From Bradyrhizobium erythrophlei (GTDB lineage Bacteria; Pseudomonadota; Alphaproteobacteria; Rhizobiales; Xanthobacteraceae), in assembly GCA_900129675.1 (NCBI GenBank), contig FSRD01000003.1, forward strand, positions 496,001 through 560,000: DNA of 64,000 bases. The letters are read 5' to 3'. The notes under the pieces were generated by a model that was given only the letters and a program-made list of their open reading frames with translations, was not told the origin of the DNA and did no database searches. Positions 26,851-34,705 of the stretch are shown in pieces (position 1 is the first letter of the stretch; every line of letters starts with the position of its first letter). The position numbers were made by a program, and so were the translations under genes.

Positions 26851-27249
26851 TTAACGAAACGCTTTGGCGGCCGCGGCTGAGTCCGTATACTCGTGGAAGG
26901 CTACGATCTGACCGCCGCGGACGGTAAAGACGTGCGCGAAGTCGCTCTCGTAGGTGCGCTCGTTGGCTTTGACCTGCCAGACGTAATGACCGAGCACGAC
27001 GACCTTGTCGCCCTGCGCAATGAATTCACGTGGCTCGAACGAACGCGCATCCTGTAGGCTGGCGAGGGTCGAAAAGAACTCGCCGACCGCGCCGCGTCCC
27101 TGCCGCTTGCCGGCAAAAGGCACGTTCTCAACCTCTGGCAACTGCCACGTGATGTCCTCTGACATGGATTGCAACAGCGTCGGGATGTCACCGGCTTTGA
27201 AGTTGGCGTAAGCCTGCTCAACAAACTGTCGGTTCTCATGTTCGCTCAT
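26851..27249 (-). CDS. SnoaL-like/NTF2-fold protein
   Basis: 132 residues from the ATG at 27249, which has AGGAGG six bases upstream; the ATG two codons earlier would overlap that site. Features of the SnoaL/DUF-type ketosteroid-isomerase fold: FVEQAYANFKAGDIPTLLQS near residues 8-27, DITWQLPE near 32, GRGAVGEFFSTL near 51 and the closing strands FAHVFTVRGGQIVAFHEYTD near 105. The family binds small hydrophobic compounds in a cone-shaped pocket, with or without catalysis; substrate unknown. Sole gene between two long gaps. Confidence 0.82.
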   Translation of the reverse strand: MSEHENRQFVEQAYANFKAGDIPTLLQSMSEDITWQLPEVENVPFAGKRQGRGAVGEFFSTLASLQDARSFEPREFIAQGDKVVVLGHYVWQVKANERTYESDFAHVFTVRGGQIVAFHEYTDSAAAAKAFR

Positions 27250-27650
27250 TCGCATCCTCCTAACGCATTTTGGGTGAAACGCGGTCATTTCATAACTGAC
27301 ATGCGAACCTGTCAATGCGCGGGCGGCGCATTCTCGGATTCCGATTTGCAGGAATCCCGCCGTAGCTTCCGAGAAATCGGGAGATGGTGATGAAGGCGTA
27401 GGAGCTGGCAGTTATCTCCAGTTTGCTGCACGACGCAAGTCGTGCTCTCCGCCACCCAGCTTCCGGTTTTGGCACAACTCGGACATGCCGCCGTGGTCGC
27501 TCTATGTCCGTTGTTGGGGGCAGAGCGGAAAACATATGCTCGCATAGAGCTTTTCAGCTTTTGACCCAACTCGGACATCGCACCGTCGCATCTGATGTCG
27601 GCCGGCACCATTTCTTCCTCGCTGTCCGATCGCAATCTTGCTGAGTTTCC
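27250..27650. other. non-coding gap with dispersed repeat
   Basis: 401 bases upstream of the SnoaL-like gene and downstream of the NDUFA9-like gene. Apart from repeat copy 4 nothing was recognised. Its base composition is less GC-rich than the catabolic operons. Confidence 0.5.
27504..27579. repeat. dispersed ATGTCCG repeat, copy 4
   Basis: ATGTCCGTTGTTGGGGGCAG, then AGCGGAAAA, and right end CTTTTGACCCAACTCGGACATC, matching the right end of copy 1. It is preceded by GGCACAACTCGGACATGCCG, the common left flank. Confidence 0.7.
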
Positions 27651-28892
27651 TCATTTGCTTTGCTTGAGCATCGCTTCGAGTTCTTCTTCGAGCGATCGCG
27701 GCGAAATGCCGAGCATTCGAAACCCCGGCAAGTTGTCCGAGGCTGTGGTGTCGATCTGCATAAGCTCGACCTGATTGCGGGTGAGGGGCGGGTGCGGCAA
27801 GATTTCAGCGACGCCGGCAAGTGCCTCCCATAAGGCAAACGGCATTCGCATCAGCACCGGCCGCAAACCTGCGGTACGGGCAATGGTCCGCAACAACTCC
27901 TCGTATGAATAGACGCGTGGGCCGGCCAGTTCGTAGATAGGATACGGCTTTTTGCTCTGCCGCAGAACTTGTGTAATCGCCGCAGCAACATCATCCGCGT
28001 ACGCCGGCTGGAGTCTCGTCCTGCCGTCGCCGAATATCGGATAAGCCGGCAGGACCCGAAGCAGCCTGAGAATTGTCGTGAGAAAGCCGTCGTCCGACGC
28101 AAACATCACCGCTGGGCGTATGATAACCGCGCCAGGGAATGCGGCCTGCACGGCCGCCTCGCCTTCGCCGCGGCTGCGAATATAGGGCGAAGGCGAGGCC
28201 GCGTCGGCACCGATTCCTGATAGGTGAACTAGCCGTTTGGCCCCGACCCGCCGCGCTACGCTCGCGATCCTGGCGGCCGTTTCGACGTGCGCCGAATGAA
28301 ATGTATCACTTCCGTGCTCGACGTACAGGCTAATGGCGTTGACCACGCCATCGGCGCCCGCAACGGCGGCCTCTACGGAGCGCTCGTCGTGTGCGTCGGT
28401 GGCGATCTGTTTGACGTCAACGCCCTCACTCCCCCTAGGATGCCGCGAGGCGACGCGCACCGTGGCGCCGCACTCGCACAAATAGCGCACGACGCGACGG
28501 CCAATAAAGCCAGTTCCCCCAAACACGGTTACGCAGCTCATTCGCTGATCGATCCAATGATCCTGGGCGACGCTCTTGATTGAGCCGTTAAGCGCAGTGC
28601 GGACTGCCTCAGCGGCCTCTGCCGGCGAACTACCTCTGTTGACATGATGCCCGATAACATCGATCAAAATTTGCGCCGCGGGGCCGACAGTCTGCCACTC
28701 TTTCATTGCTTCATCGATCAGCGGCTCAGCTTCTGCGTACAGCTTGTGCGCCTGTTCGATGATCGGCTGTGCCCTGTTGAGAAGATCGATCAGCGCCTTG
28801 CTCGCCGGCAACGATTTCTCAATTTGCCTAAGTTGCGCATCGCTGAGACCGGAAACGTGACCAATGAGGTCAATGAGCCAGTGCTTCAACAT
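27651..28892 (-). CDS. NDUFA9-like SDR protein with a 117-residue N-terminal helical extension
   Basis: 413 residues from the ATG at 28892, which has AAGGTGG upstream. Residues 118-413 are an atypical extended SDR like the complex I NDUFA9 subunit: VTVFGGTGFIGRRVVRYL binds NAD(P)(H), then GADGVVNAISLYVEHG, KRLVHLSGIGADAAS, YIRSRGEGEAAV, and IIRPAVMFASDDGFL. The first 117 residues are an amphipathic, helical domain (LSDAQLRQIEKSLPASKALI; a conserved-looking AQPIIEQAHKLYAEAEPLID) not usual for this family. An internal ATG at residue 118 exists, but has no good ribosome binding site, so a fusion is preferred over two genes. Not near any respiratory complex genes, so its role is open. Confidence 0.8.
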   Translation of the reverse strand: MLKHWLIDLIGHVSGLSDAQLRQIEKSLPASKALIDLLNRAQPIIEQAHKLYAEAEPLIDEAMKEWQTVGPAAQILIDVIGHHVNRGSSPAEAAEAVRTALNGSIKSVAQDHWIDQRMSCVTVFGGTGFIGRRVVRYLCECGATVRVASRHPRGSEGVDVKQIATDAHDERSVEAAVAGADGVVNAISLYVEHGSDTFHSAHVETAARIASVARRVGAKRLVHLSGIGADAASPSPYIRSRGEGEAAVQAAFPGAVIIRPAVMFASDDGFLTTILRLLRVLPAYPIFGDGRTRLQPAYADDVAAAITQVLRQSKKPYPIYELAGPRVYSYEELLRTIARTAGLRPVLMRMPFALWEALAGVAEILPHPPLTRNQVELMQIDTTASDNLPGFRMLGISPRSLEEELEAMLKQSK

Positions 28893-29315
28893 GGTCCACC
28901 TTGCTATTGGCTTTACCGCTGGGCCAATTACCCGTTCTAAACGGACAGACAACCTGCGCCCTTTGGGTATCCGTTTACACCAAATCGCCCGCGAAGGCTG
29001 CTGTTGGCACCCTTGAGACATGCCCGGCTATCCTGAGAATGTCCGTTCACCGGGGTAGACCGGAAGTCGCCGGTGTCCGGTCAAACTGACGCGGATGACC
29101 CCCAAAGCCGACTTTAGGGGCGACTAACCTTGCCGCGAATCGCAGGACCTGGGGAATCCCCAATACCGTCACCGTGATCGTTCCTGCAATTGAACCAACA
29201 CCAAATCCGGCCACACTCAAACCAAGTAGCGCGATGCAATGACTGCCGTAACCATGCCGATTGATGAGTCATACGGCCTGGTCATCGAATCAGTACTTGA
29301 TGAACGGATGTTTGA
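28893..29315. other. non-coding gap with dispersed repeat
   Basis: 423 bases upstream of the NDUFA9-like gene and the next small plus-strand gene. It contains repeat copy 5 and the promoter region of the minus-strand gene; nothing else was recognised. A 67-codon opening from 29239 overlaps the next gene in another frame and is not supported. Confidence 0.5.
29039..29100. repeat. dispersed ATGTCCG repeat, copy 5
   Basis: ATGTCCGTTCACCGGGGTAG then ACCGGAAGTCGCCGGTGTCC and GGTCAAACTGACGCGG. The left 40 bases are almost identical to copy 1 at 18719, 10.3 kb away, including the preceding TATCCTGA. The right end is truncated. Confidence 0.7.
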
Positions 29316-29594
29316 ATGCAGTTTTTCCTTTATGAAATCGTCGCTCGCATCGTCGCGATCTATTTGTGCGTCGATTCCAGCCGCAAACTTCGGCTTGGCC
29401 TTGCCGAGAGAAAAATCAAGCCCTTCAATGCTGATCCCTTAAACTGGTTTCTAGACTCGTTTCTAGACCCGTCGAGTTTGGTTGTTCATAGAGATACCGC
29501 GCCGATCCGGTACTGGATTTCAATCGGCATCGAGATAACTCTCTTGGTTGCATGCCTCATTGTTGCGATATTTGGGTGGTGGCACGACCCATAA
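29316..29594 (+). CDS. small membrane protein, unknown
   Basis: 92 residues. Two hydrophobic segments: a short one near residues 3-17 (FFLYEIVARIVAIYL) and a clear transmembrane helix near 68-90 (WISIGIEITLLVACLIVAIF). The middle is charged and probably cytosolic. No good Shine-Dalgarno sequence was seen before the ATG, but the hydrophobic pattern and codon use look protein-like. The next small membrane protein starts 72 bases later on the same strand, so the two may be linked. No family recognised. Confidence 0.5.
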   Translation: MQFFLYEIVARIVAIYLCVDSSRKLRLGLAERKIKPFNADPLNWFLDSFLDPSSLVVHRDTAPIRYWISIGIEITLLVACLIVAIFGWWHDP

Positions 29595-29666
29595 GAGGCA
29601 TGTGGAAAATGTTTCCGTCTGATATCATTCACGCCGTTCCAGAATTCATTTGGGGAATGTCGAGTT

Positions 29667-29900
29667 GTGAGGATTAATTGGAAAGAGGCCTGTAAATTTC
29701 TCTCCGGTGCGTTTTTCGTTAGCGCGGGGGTAAACGCGTATTTCTATGTTACTCAAACTCATCTGGCCGTTCCTTTTTTTGGGTTTAACGTTTTCGTTTC
29801 GCCAGAATTGCTGGGGCTGGGGAGCATCATCCACTTCGTGCTCTTTTTGATTTGCTTCTACATTGGGTTCATACGGAAATCTGGCGTCGATCGACGATAG
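29667..29900 (+). CDS. small two-helix membrane protein, unknown
   Basis: 77 residues starting with GTG at 29667; TGGGGA about 12 bases upstream is a possible ribosome binding site. Two transmembrane helices: residues about 9-27 (KFLSGAFFVSAGVNAYFYV) and 48-69 (LGSIIHFVLFLICFYIGFI). Lower GC than the large operons, which suggests acquired DNA. No family recognised. The basic tail RKSGVDRR would sit in the cytosol. Confidence 0.55.
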   Translation: MRINWKEACKFLSGAFFVSAGVNAYFYVTQTHLAVPFFGFNVFVSPELLGLGSIIHFVLFLICFYIGFIRKSGVDRR

Positions 29901-29946
29901 CGATGAAATCCGCTGCAAGTCCTTCCGTGCCATCGGGGGGCACCGG

Positions 29947-30007
29947 ATGACCGCAATTGGCACCAACCGGACCTCGAGAGATGTCCGAAGTTCGATCGCT
30001 AACGGAG
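29947..30007 (+). repeat. direct repeat B, copy 2
   Basis: ATGACCGCAATTGGCACCAA followed by CCGGACCTCGAGAGATGTCC and GAAGTTCGATCGCTAACGGAG. Same orientation as the copy at 20581-20645. It is followed by AAACCGGACATCGCGGG, a right end like that of the ATGTCCG family, so B may be a sub-part of that family. Confidence 0.75.
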
Positions 30008-30171
30008 GTAAACCGGACATCGCGGGGATAGCCCAATTTGGGTCAAGGTCGGTCTGATTGCCAAAAAACTGAAACACTTTCCGGCGCCGTTTATGTCAGG
30101 ATAAACTCGCTCAGGAGGCCGCCCCGCGAGCGTGCCGCCACTCTTGACAGTGAACCCGGCGGAGACCGATC

Positions 30172-30528
30172 TTGAATCTGACGGACGAGGACAACCCGAT
30201 CGACGAAATTTCACGGATCGAAGCGCGGATCGAGGAGCTTGCCGACGTCGCAGAGCGATGCCGGAAGATCATTCTGGTTTCCAAGGCGGCCATTGCCGGC
30301 GGCGTCGCATTGCTGCTCGTTATGATGCTCGGCCTGTTCGGATCCAGTCAGGTTACCGCCATCGGATCGATTGCCGCGGTGCTGGGCGGAACGGTGTCGC
30401 TCGGATCGAACGTCAGTACGTTGCGACAGACGATGGCCGCCATGACCGCCGCCGAGGTGCTCCGTTCGGAATTGATCGGCAGGATCGACCTTCGAGTGGT
30501 TGGTGACAGGACGATGAAACGGATTTGA
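30172..30528 (+). CDS. small membrane protein with N-terminal coiled region
   Basis: 118 residues starting at the TTG at 30172, with GGAG eight bases upstream. Residues 1-30 are acidic and probably coiled (NPIDEISRIEARIEELADVA); one or two transmembrane helices cover about 33-78 (ILVSKAAIAGGVALLLVMML and AIGSIAAVLGGTVSLG), and the tail has STLRQTMAAMTAAEVLRSEL. No family recognised. Followed by a 101-base gap and a convergent gene. Confidence 0.6.
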   Translation: MNLTDEDNPIDEISRIEARIEELADVAERCRKIILVSKAAIAGGVALLLVMMLGLFGSSQVTAIGSIAAVLGGTVSLGSNVSTLRQTMAAMTAAEVLRSELIGRIDLRVVGDRTMKRI

Positions 30529-30629
30529 GGTGCTGGCTCGAGCGGGCAGGCGTGCCAAAGCCGAAGCCATGTTCGCCGGGGAAGATCGCGCCCGCCGACG
30601 CGCGATGAAGAACGCGATTTGCGTCATCC

Positions 30630-31256
30630 TCAACCATCGTCTGGCGGTTCCTCACCAGTCGAAACCTGGAGTAAGTCGCCGGATGGACCCAAATAAAAGG
30701 TAGCGAAAAAAGTGCCCCCGGGTTCAACTGTCGAGTCCCAAAATGCGGTTCCTTCATATCCGTATGGTTGGGCGTTTCGGACAAAGGCCCGGACCGTTGT
30801 GTGAGGGGTGCCCGAAATAGACTGACGCGCACGTCGTTCGACGGACTGCAGGACAGCATCTATCTTGGTCTGGACGTCTGCGGGTACCGCGCGCAGGACC
30901 GACGAGCTAAATCCCACGGAGCTACCTTCAAACAAGGCCAGGGTCGATTTGATGAACTTGAGCTGGCTTTTCAGCGGCAACTTCGCAAACTTGTCTGCGG
31001 TCTCGATACCCTTGATCGCGGCGGCACCGATCGCAGCCTTATCTTCCGGGCTGGAAAAAATGTCGGGATGAATTTCGTTTCCTCCAAAGGTGGTCAACGC
31101 TTCCAACAGCAGAGAACGCGCTCCAATCGGGATAAAGCCGTTCTCGTCGGCTGCAGCGATCATATCGACAACTTCCTGGTGGGTTATTTTTACCGTATCA
31201 CTTGCATGGCTCCCGGTGTGGTCCCGGATAATTTTCAAAATTTGTGCGATGCTCAT
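30630..31256 (-). CDS. hypothetical protein, no recognised family
   Basis: 208 residues; GGAG seven bases before the ATG at 31256. No signal peptide or membrane helix. The N-terminal half is helical (ILKIIRDHTGSHASDTVKIT; KITHQEVVDMIAAADENGFI has an EF-hand-like run of charged residues). The C-terminal half looks beta-rich (TTVRAFVRNAQPYGYEGTAF and GTFFATFYLGPSGDLLQVST), like a small C2- or lectin-like module. Reading suggests a two-domain cytosolic protein. Codon use is less GC-rich than the neighbours on the right. Function unknown. Confidence 0.7.
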   Translation of the reverse strand: MSIAQILKIIRDHTGSHASDTVKITHQEVVDMIAAADENGFIPIGARSLLLEALTTFGGNEIHPDIFSSPEDKAAIGAAAIKGIETADKFAKLPLKSQLKFIKSTLALFEGSSVGFSSSVLRAVPADVQTKIDAVLQSVERRARQSISGTPHTTVRAFVRNAQPYGYEGTAFWDSTVEPGGTFFATFYLGPSGDLLQVSTGEEPPDDG

Positions 31257-31461
31257 GGCTGCTCCGTGGCCAAGATTGTTGAATTGACCGGAGTATACCT
31301 AAAGTTACGGGTTATGCGAACCAAAGCGGACGTTCGCCAACGTCTCGCTGCGCTCTACCCATCCTGCGGGCTGCGCGCTGCGGCGAATTTCCCGAAGTCT
31401 TTCAACTTTGACGATCGGAAATCGGGTGGCCTGCTGCAGAAAAGCTGCGAAACTGCCGCTC

Positions 31462-32211
31462 ATGAAAGCGAACATGAAAAACCAGATACAGTCGGCATCC
31501 CCCTCCGACATCGGCGCCCGCGTCGAGGGCCTCGATTGGGCGCAGGCGACCGCCGATCTCGACGCGCAGGGTTGCGCCGTCCTCAAGGGGTTGCTCTCGC
31601 CTGAGGAATGCGATGCCCTCGCATCGCTCTATCCCGATGACAAACACTTCCGCAGCCGGATCGTCATGGGCCGCCACGGCTTTGGCCGCGGCGAATACAA
31701 ATACTTCGCCTATCCGCTGCCCGATCTGATCGCGGAGCTGCGGCCGGCGCTATATGCGCAACTCACCGGGATCGCCAATCGCTGGAACGAGACCATGGGG
31801 ATCGACATCCGCTATCCCGACCGGCATGAGGCGTTCCTGCAGCGCTGCCATGACGCCGGTCAGGTCCGGCCGACGGCGCTGCTGCTGCAGTACGGCGCCG
31901 GCGACTATAATTGCCTGCATCAGGATCTCTATGGCGAGCACGTGTTCCCGCTGCAGGTGGCGATCCTGTTGTCGGAACCGGGTCGCGATTTTACCGGCGG
32001 CGAATTCGTGCTGACGGAACAACGGCCGCGGATGCAGTCGCGGCCCGAAGTGGTGCCGCTGGGGCAGGGCGACGCGGTGGCATTTGCTGTGCACCACCGG
32101 CCGGTGCAGGGGACGCGCGGCTTCTACCGGGTTAATCTGCGCCATGGCGTCAGCCAAATCCGCTCCGGTCACCGTCATACTGTCGGCGTGATCTTTCATG
32201 ATGCGAAATGA
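31462..32211 (+). CDS. 2-oxoglutarate/Fe(II)-dependent oxygenase
   Basis: 249 residues from the ATG at 31462 (a second ATG four codons later is possible; neither has a strong ribosome binding site). The metal triad is visible as H153-Q-D155 in NCLHQDLYGEH and His near 211-212 in AFAVHHRPVQG, with the 2OG-binding Arg in FYRVNLRHGVS about ten residues on. Proline-hydroxylase-like architecture (CAVLKGLLSPEECDALASLY near 40). Its stop codon is followed at once by the alkB start codon, so the two enzymes are co-translated; a substrate linked to alkylation damage or RNA/protein modification is inferred, not shown. Confidence 0.85.
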   Translation: MKANMKNQIQSASPSDIGARVEGLDWAQATADLDAQGCAVLKGLLSPEECDALASLYPDDKHFRSRIVMGRHGFGRGEYKYFAYPLPDLIAELRPALYAQLTGIANRWNETMGIDIRYPDRHEAFLQRCHDAGQVRPTALLLQYGAGDYNCLHQDLYGEHVFPLQVAILLSEPGRDFTGGEFVLTEQRPRMQSRPEVVPLGQGDAVAFAVHHRPVQGTRGFYRVNLRHGVSQIRSGHRHTVGVIFHDAK

Positions 32212-32877
32212 GTGCGATCCAATTTGACTGCGGACCTGTTCGAAGCTGTGCCCGATGTGCGCCCGTCGCGGGAAGCGATGGCGGATGGCGCCGTGCTGCT
32301 GCGCGGATTTGCAAGGCCGGTCGAAAGTGATTTGCTCGCGGCGCTGCGCGAGATCGTCGCCCAGGCGCCGTTCCGGCATATGTTCACGCCCGGCGGCCAT
32401 CAGATGTCGGTGGCGATGACCAATTGCGGCAATTTCGGCTGGGTCACCGATCGCGGTGGTTACCGTTATGACGGTGTCGATCCCGACACCGCAAAACCCT
32501 GGCCGGCGATGCCGTTGGTTTTTCGCGAGCTGGCGTTGCGGGCGGCGGCCGCGGGCGGCTTCGATGGCTTTGTGCCGGATGCCTGCCTGATCAACCGCTA
32601 CGAGCCCGGCGCGCGGATGTCCCTGCATCAGGACAAGGACGAGAACGATTTCGGCGCGCCGATCGTCTCGGTGTCGCTGGGCCTGCCCGCGATCTTCATG
32701 TTCGGCGGCATCAGGCGCAGCGACAGACCACGGCGGTTTCGGCTGGAACATGCCGACATCGCGGTATGGGGCGGGCCGTCGCGGTTGTTCTTCCACGGCG
32801 TCGCGCCGCTGGCCGATGGCGAACACGCCGTGCTGGGCCGCCAGCGCGTCAATCTGACTTTTCGCAAGGCGCGCTAA
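32212..32877 (+). CDS. alkB: DNA oxidative demethylase AlkB
   Basis: 221 residues. Removes methyl groups from 1-methyladenine and 3-methylcytosine in DNA or RNA using Fe(II), O2 and 2-oxoglutarate. GTG start immediately after the upstream stop. DACLINRYEPGARMSLHQDKDE places the Fe ligands H139 and D141; RLFFHGVAPL supplies the second His, and RQRVNLTFRKAR has the RxNxTxR motif that binds 2OG. TDRGGYRYDGVD near residue 80 is the nucleotide-recognition lid as in E. coli AlkB. Length equals E. coli AlkB (216). No ada box was recognised upstream. Confidence 0.95.
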   Translation: MRSNLTADLFEAVPDVRPSREAMADGAVLLRGFARPVESDLLAALREIVAQAPFRHMFTPGGHQMSVAMTNCGNFGWVTDRGGYRYDGVDPDTAKPWPAMPLVFRELALRAAAAGGFDGFVPDACLINRYEPGARMSLHQDKDENDFGAPIVSVSLGLPAIFMFGGIRRSDRPRRFRLEHADIAVWGGPSRLFFHGVAPLADGEHAVLGRQRVNLTFRKAR

Positions 32878-32915
32878 CGTGCGCGCTTTTTTCCTTCTCC
32901 CCTTGTGGGAGGAGG

Positions 32916-32938
32916 CGATCCTCGCGAAGCGAGGATCG
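32916..32938. terminator. 10-base-pair hairpin after alkB
   Basis: CGATCCTCGC, loop GAA, GCGAGGATCG: a perfect inverted repeat in the gap between convergent alkB and the ThDP-enzyme gene. TTTTTTCC stands before it, and the surrounding CTTCTCCCCTTGTGGGAGGAGG is a common rhizobial repeat. Works as a possible terminator for either strand. Confidence 0.5.
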
Positions 32939-33049
32939 GATGAGGGGGCTCTCACCGAGGAGCGGCTTCAGGCCGCGTTTCGGAGGATGGGCCACGGGCT
33001 TCATGGTTCGAGACGGCGCTGAAGAAGCGCCCCCTCACCATGAGGACAG

Positions 33050-34675
33050 CTACGGCTTCGCCGGGTGAATGAACGCCCACGGGCTGACTTCGGAATCGGT
33101 CGGCACCTCCACCGAGATCACGTAAGGCCCGCCATCGGCCAACGCCTTTTCCAACGCGGGGCGGAAATGATCTGGCGAGGTGACGCGGGCGGCGCCGACG
33201 CCAAAGGATTCGGCAAGCTTGACGAAATCCGGATTGACGAGGTCGGATGCCACCACGCGGCCGTCAAAGCGCTCGCGCTGATCGCGCCGCACATTGCCAT
33301 AGGCGTTGTTGTTGAAGATCAGCGTCACCACGCCGATCTTGAACTGCGCGGCGGTCGAGAGTTCCTGCACGCCGAACATGAAGCCGCCGTCGCCGGTGAT
33401 CGCGACCACCGGACGGTCCGGATTGGCGACCTTGGCGCCCAACGCCGTGGGGAAGCCCGAGCCAAGCGTGCCCTGATAGCCCGAGGTGATGAAAGTGCGC
33501 GGCTCGTAGATCGGAAAGCCGTACCAGGAAGCAAAGCCGACCTGCGAGAGTTCATCGGTAATGATGGCGTTCGCGGGCAACACCTCGCGCAGGATGTTCA
33601 GGTAAGCCATCTGCGGCTGAACTTTCTGGATTTCCTGATGCGCCGCCGCGGTGGCTTCACGGATCGCGGCACGCCGGCCGTTGATCCTGCTGTAGCCGGC
33701 CTTTTTCACCGCGGCGACCAGGTCGCTGGTGCCTGCCCTGGAATCCGCGATCACGGCGGTATCCGGCGTGAACCGCCGCATCTCCACGGGATCGATGTCG
33801 ATGCGAACGGATTTCAGCCCCTCGGGTCGGAATGGCCAGCGCGTCATTGTCGGCAATTCCAGCCGGGTGCCGATCCCGATCATGAGATCGGTTTTCGGCC
33901 AGAGCTTGTAACCCGCCGCCATCGTCAGCCCGAGTTCATGGGCGTTACTGACAATGCCGCGGCCGCTGCGGAATGCGACCACAGGCGCGTCGATCATTTC
34001 GGCCAGTTCGAGAATTTCCTCACGCGCGTGGAGGGCGCCGCTGCCGACGAAGATCATCGGCGTCTTGCTGCTCTTGATCAGCGCGGCAGCCGCCTTGATC
34101 CGGTCCGGATCGGGCTGCGGGGCGGGCAAGGGATCGAATACTTTCGCGGGGCCGACTTCCGCGCGCTGGGTGAATACGTCCCAAGGCATTTCCAGCGACA
34201 CCGGTCCGCGCCGGCCCGACAGCATCTCCTGGAACGCGCGCGACACCATCGCCGGAGCGTTATCCGGATATTCGATGCGGTCAGCCCATTTCACAAAAGT
34301 GCGCAGCGTCGCCAGCTGATCCGGCATCTCGTGCAGATGGCCGCGGCCCTTGCCTAGAAATTGCGTCGGCACCTGGCCGGTCAAGCACAGCACCGGCTCG
34401 TTCGATCCGAACGCGGTGAGCAGCGCGGCACCGGCGTTGAGCACGCCGGGGCCGGGCACAACGCTGAACACGCCGGGCTTGCCGGATGATCGCGCGTAAC
34501 CATAGGCCATATAGCCGCAGGCCTGCTCGTGCCGCGCGCCGATCACCTTCAGTTGTGCCTGATGGAACGCATCGAACAGGCCGTAGATCTGCGCGCCGGG
34601 CAGGCCGAACACGGTGTCGACGCCATGCGCGACGAGGCCATTGACGATCGCTTCGCCGCCGGAAGTTGAAGTCAT
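33050..34675 (-). CDS. thiamine diphosphate-dependent enzyme, acetolactate synthase-like
   Basis: 541 residues from the ATG at 34675 (a GTG four codons upstream is possible). ThDP-enzyme three-domain plan: catalytic Glu in GARHEQACGYMAYGYAR near residue 48, central domain starting near 185, and the ThDP/Mg motif GDGGFMFGVQELSTAAQ ending in NNNAYGNVR near 430-460. Such enzymes decarboxylate 2-oxo acids or join two of them. It is the last gene of the hpa operon, 30 bases after the FAH-family gene, so it may act on a 2-oxo acid made there rather than in branched-chain amino acid synthesis; no small regulatory subunit gene is present. Confidence 0.88.
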   Translation of the reverse strand: MTSTSGGEAIVNGLVAHGVDTVFGLPGAQIYGLFDAFHQAQLKVIGARHEQACGYMAYGYARSSGKPGVFSVVPGPGVLNAGAALLTAFGSNEPVLCLTGQVPTQFLGKGRGHLHEMPDQLATLRTFVKWADRIEYPDNAPAMVSRAFQEMLSGRRGPVSLEMPWDVFTQRAEVGPAKVFDPLPAPQPDPDRIKAAAALIKSSKTPMIFVGSGALHAREEILELAEMIDAPVVAFRSGRGIVSNAHELGLTMAAGYKLWPKTDLMIGIGTRLELPTMTRWPFRPEGLKSVRIDIDPVEMRRFTPDTAVIADSRAGTSDLVAAVKKAGYSRINGRRAAIREATAAAHQEIQKVQPQMAYLNILREVLPANAIITDELSQVGFASWYGFPIYEPRTFITSGYQGTLGSGFPTALGAKVANPDRPVVAITGDGGFMFGVQELSTAAQFKIGVVTLIFNNNAYGNVRRDQRERFDGRVVASDLVNPDFVKLAESFGVGAARVTSPDHFRPALEKALADGGPYVISVEVPTDSEVSPWAFIHPAKP

Positions 34676-34705
34676 GTTATGGTCCACTCGTTCGAGAGAT
34701 TTTTA

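Noticed and set aside
18661..31300. mobile island with integrase or tRNA attachment site
   Set aside because: No integrase, transposase, tRNA gene or attachment core was found, so only a mosaic, repeat-rich stretch is claimed.
33050..34675. acetolactate synthase large subunit (ilvB) of branched-chain amino acid synthesis
   Set aside because: No small subunit gene is adjacent and the gene sits in the hpa operon, so the ilvB symbol was not used.
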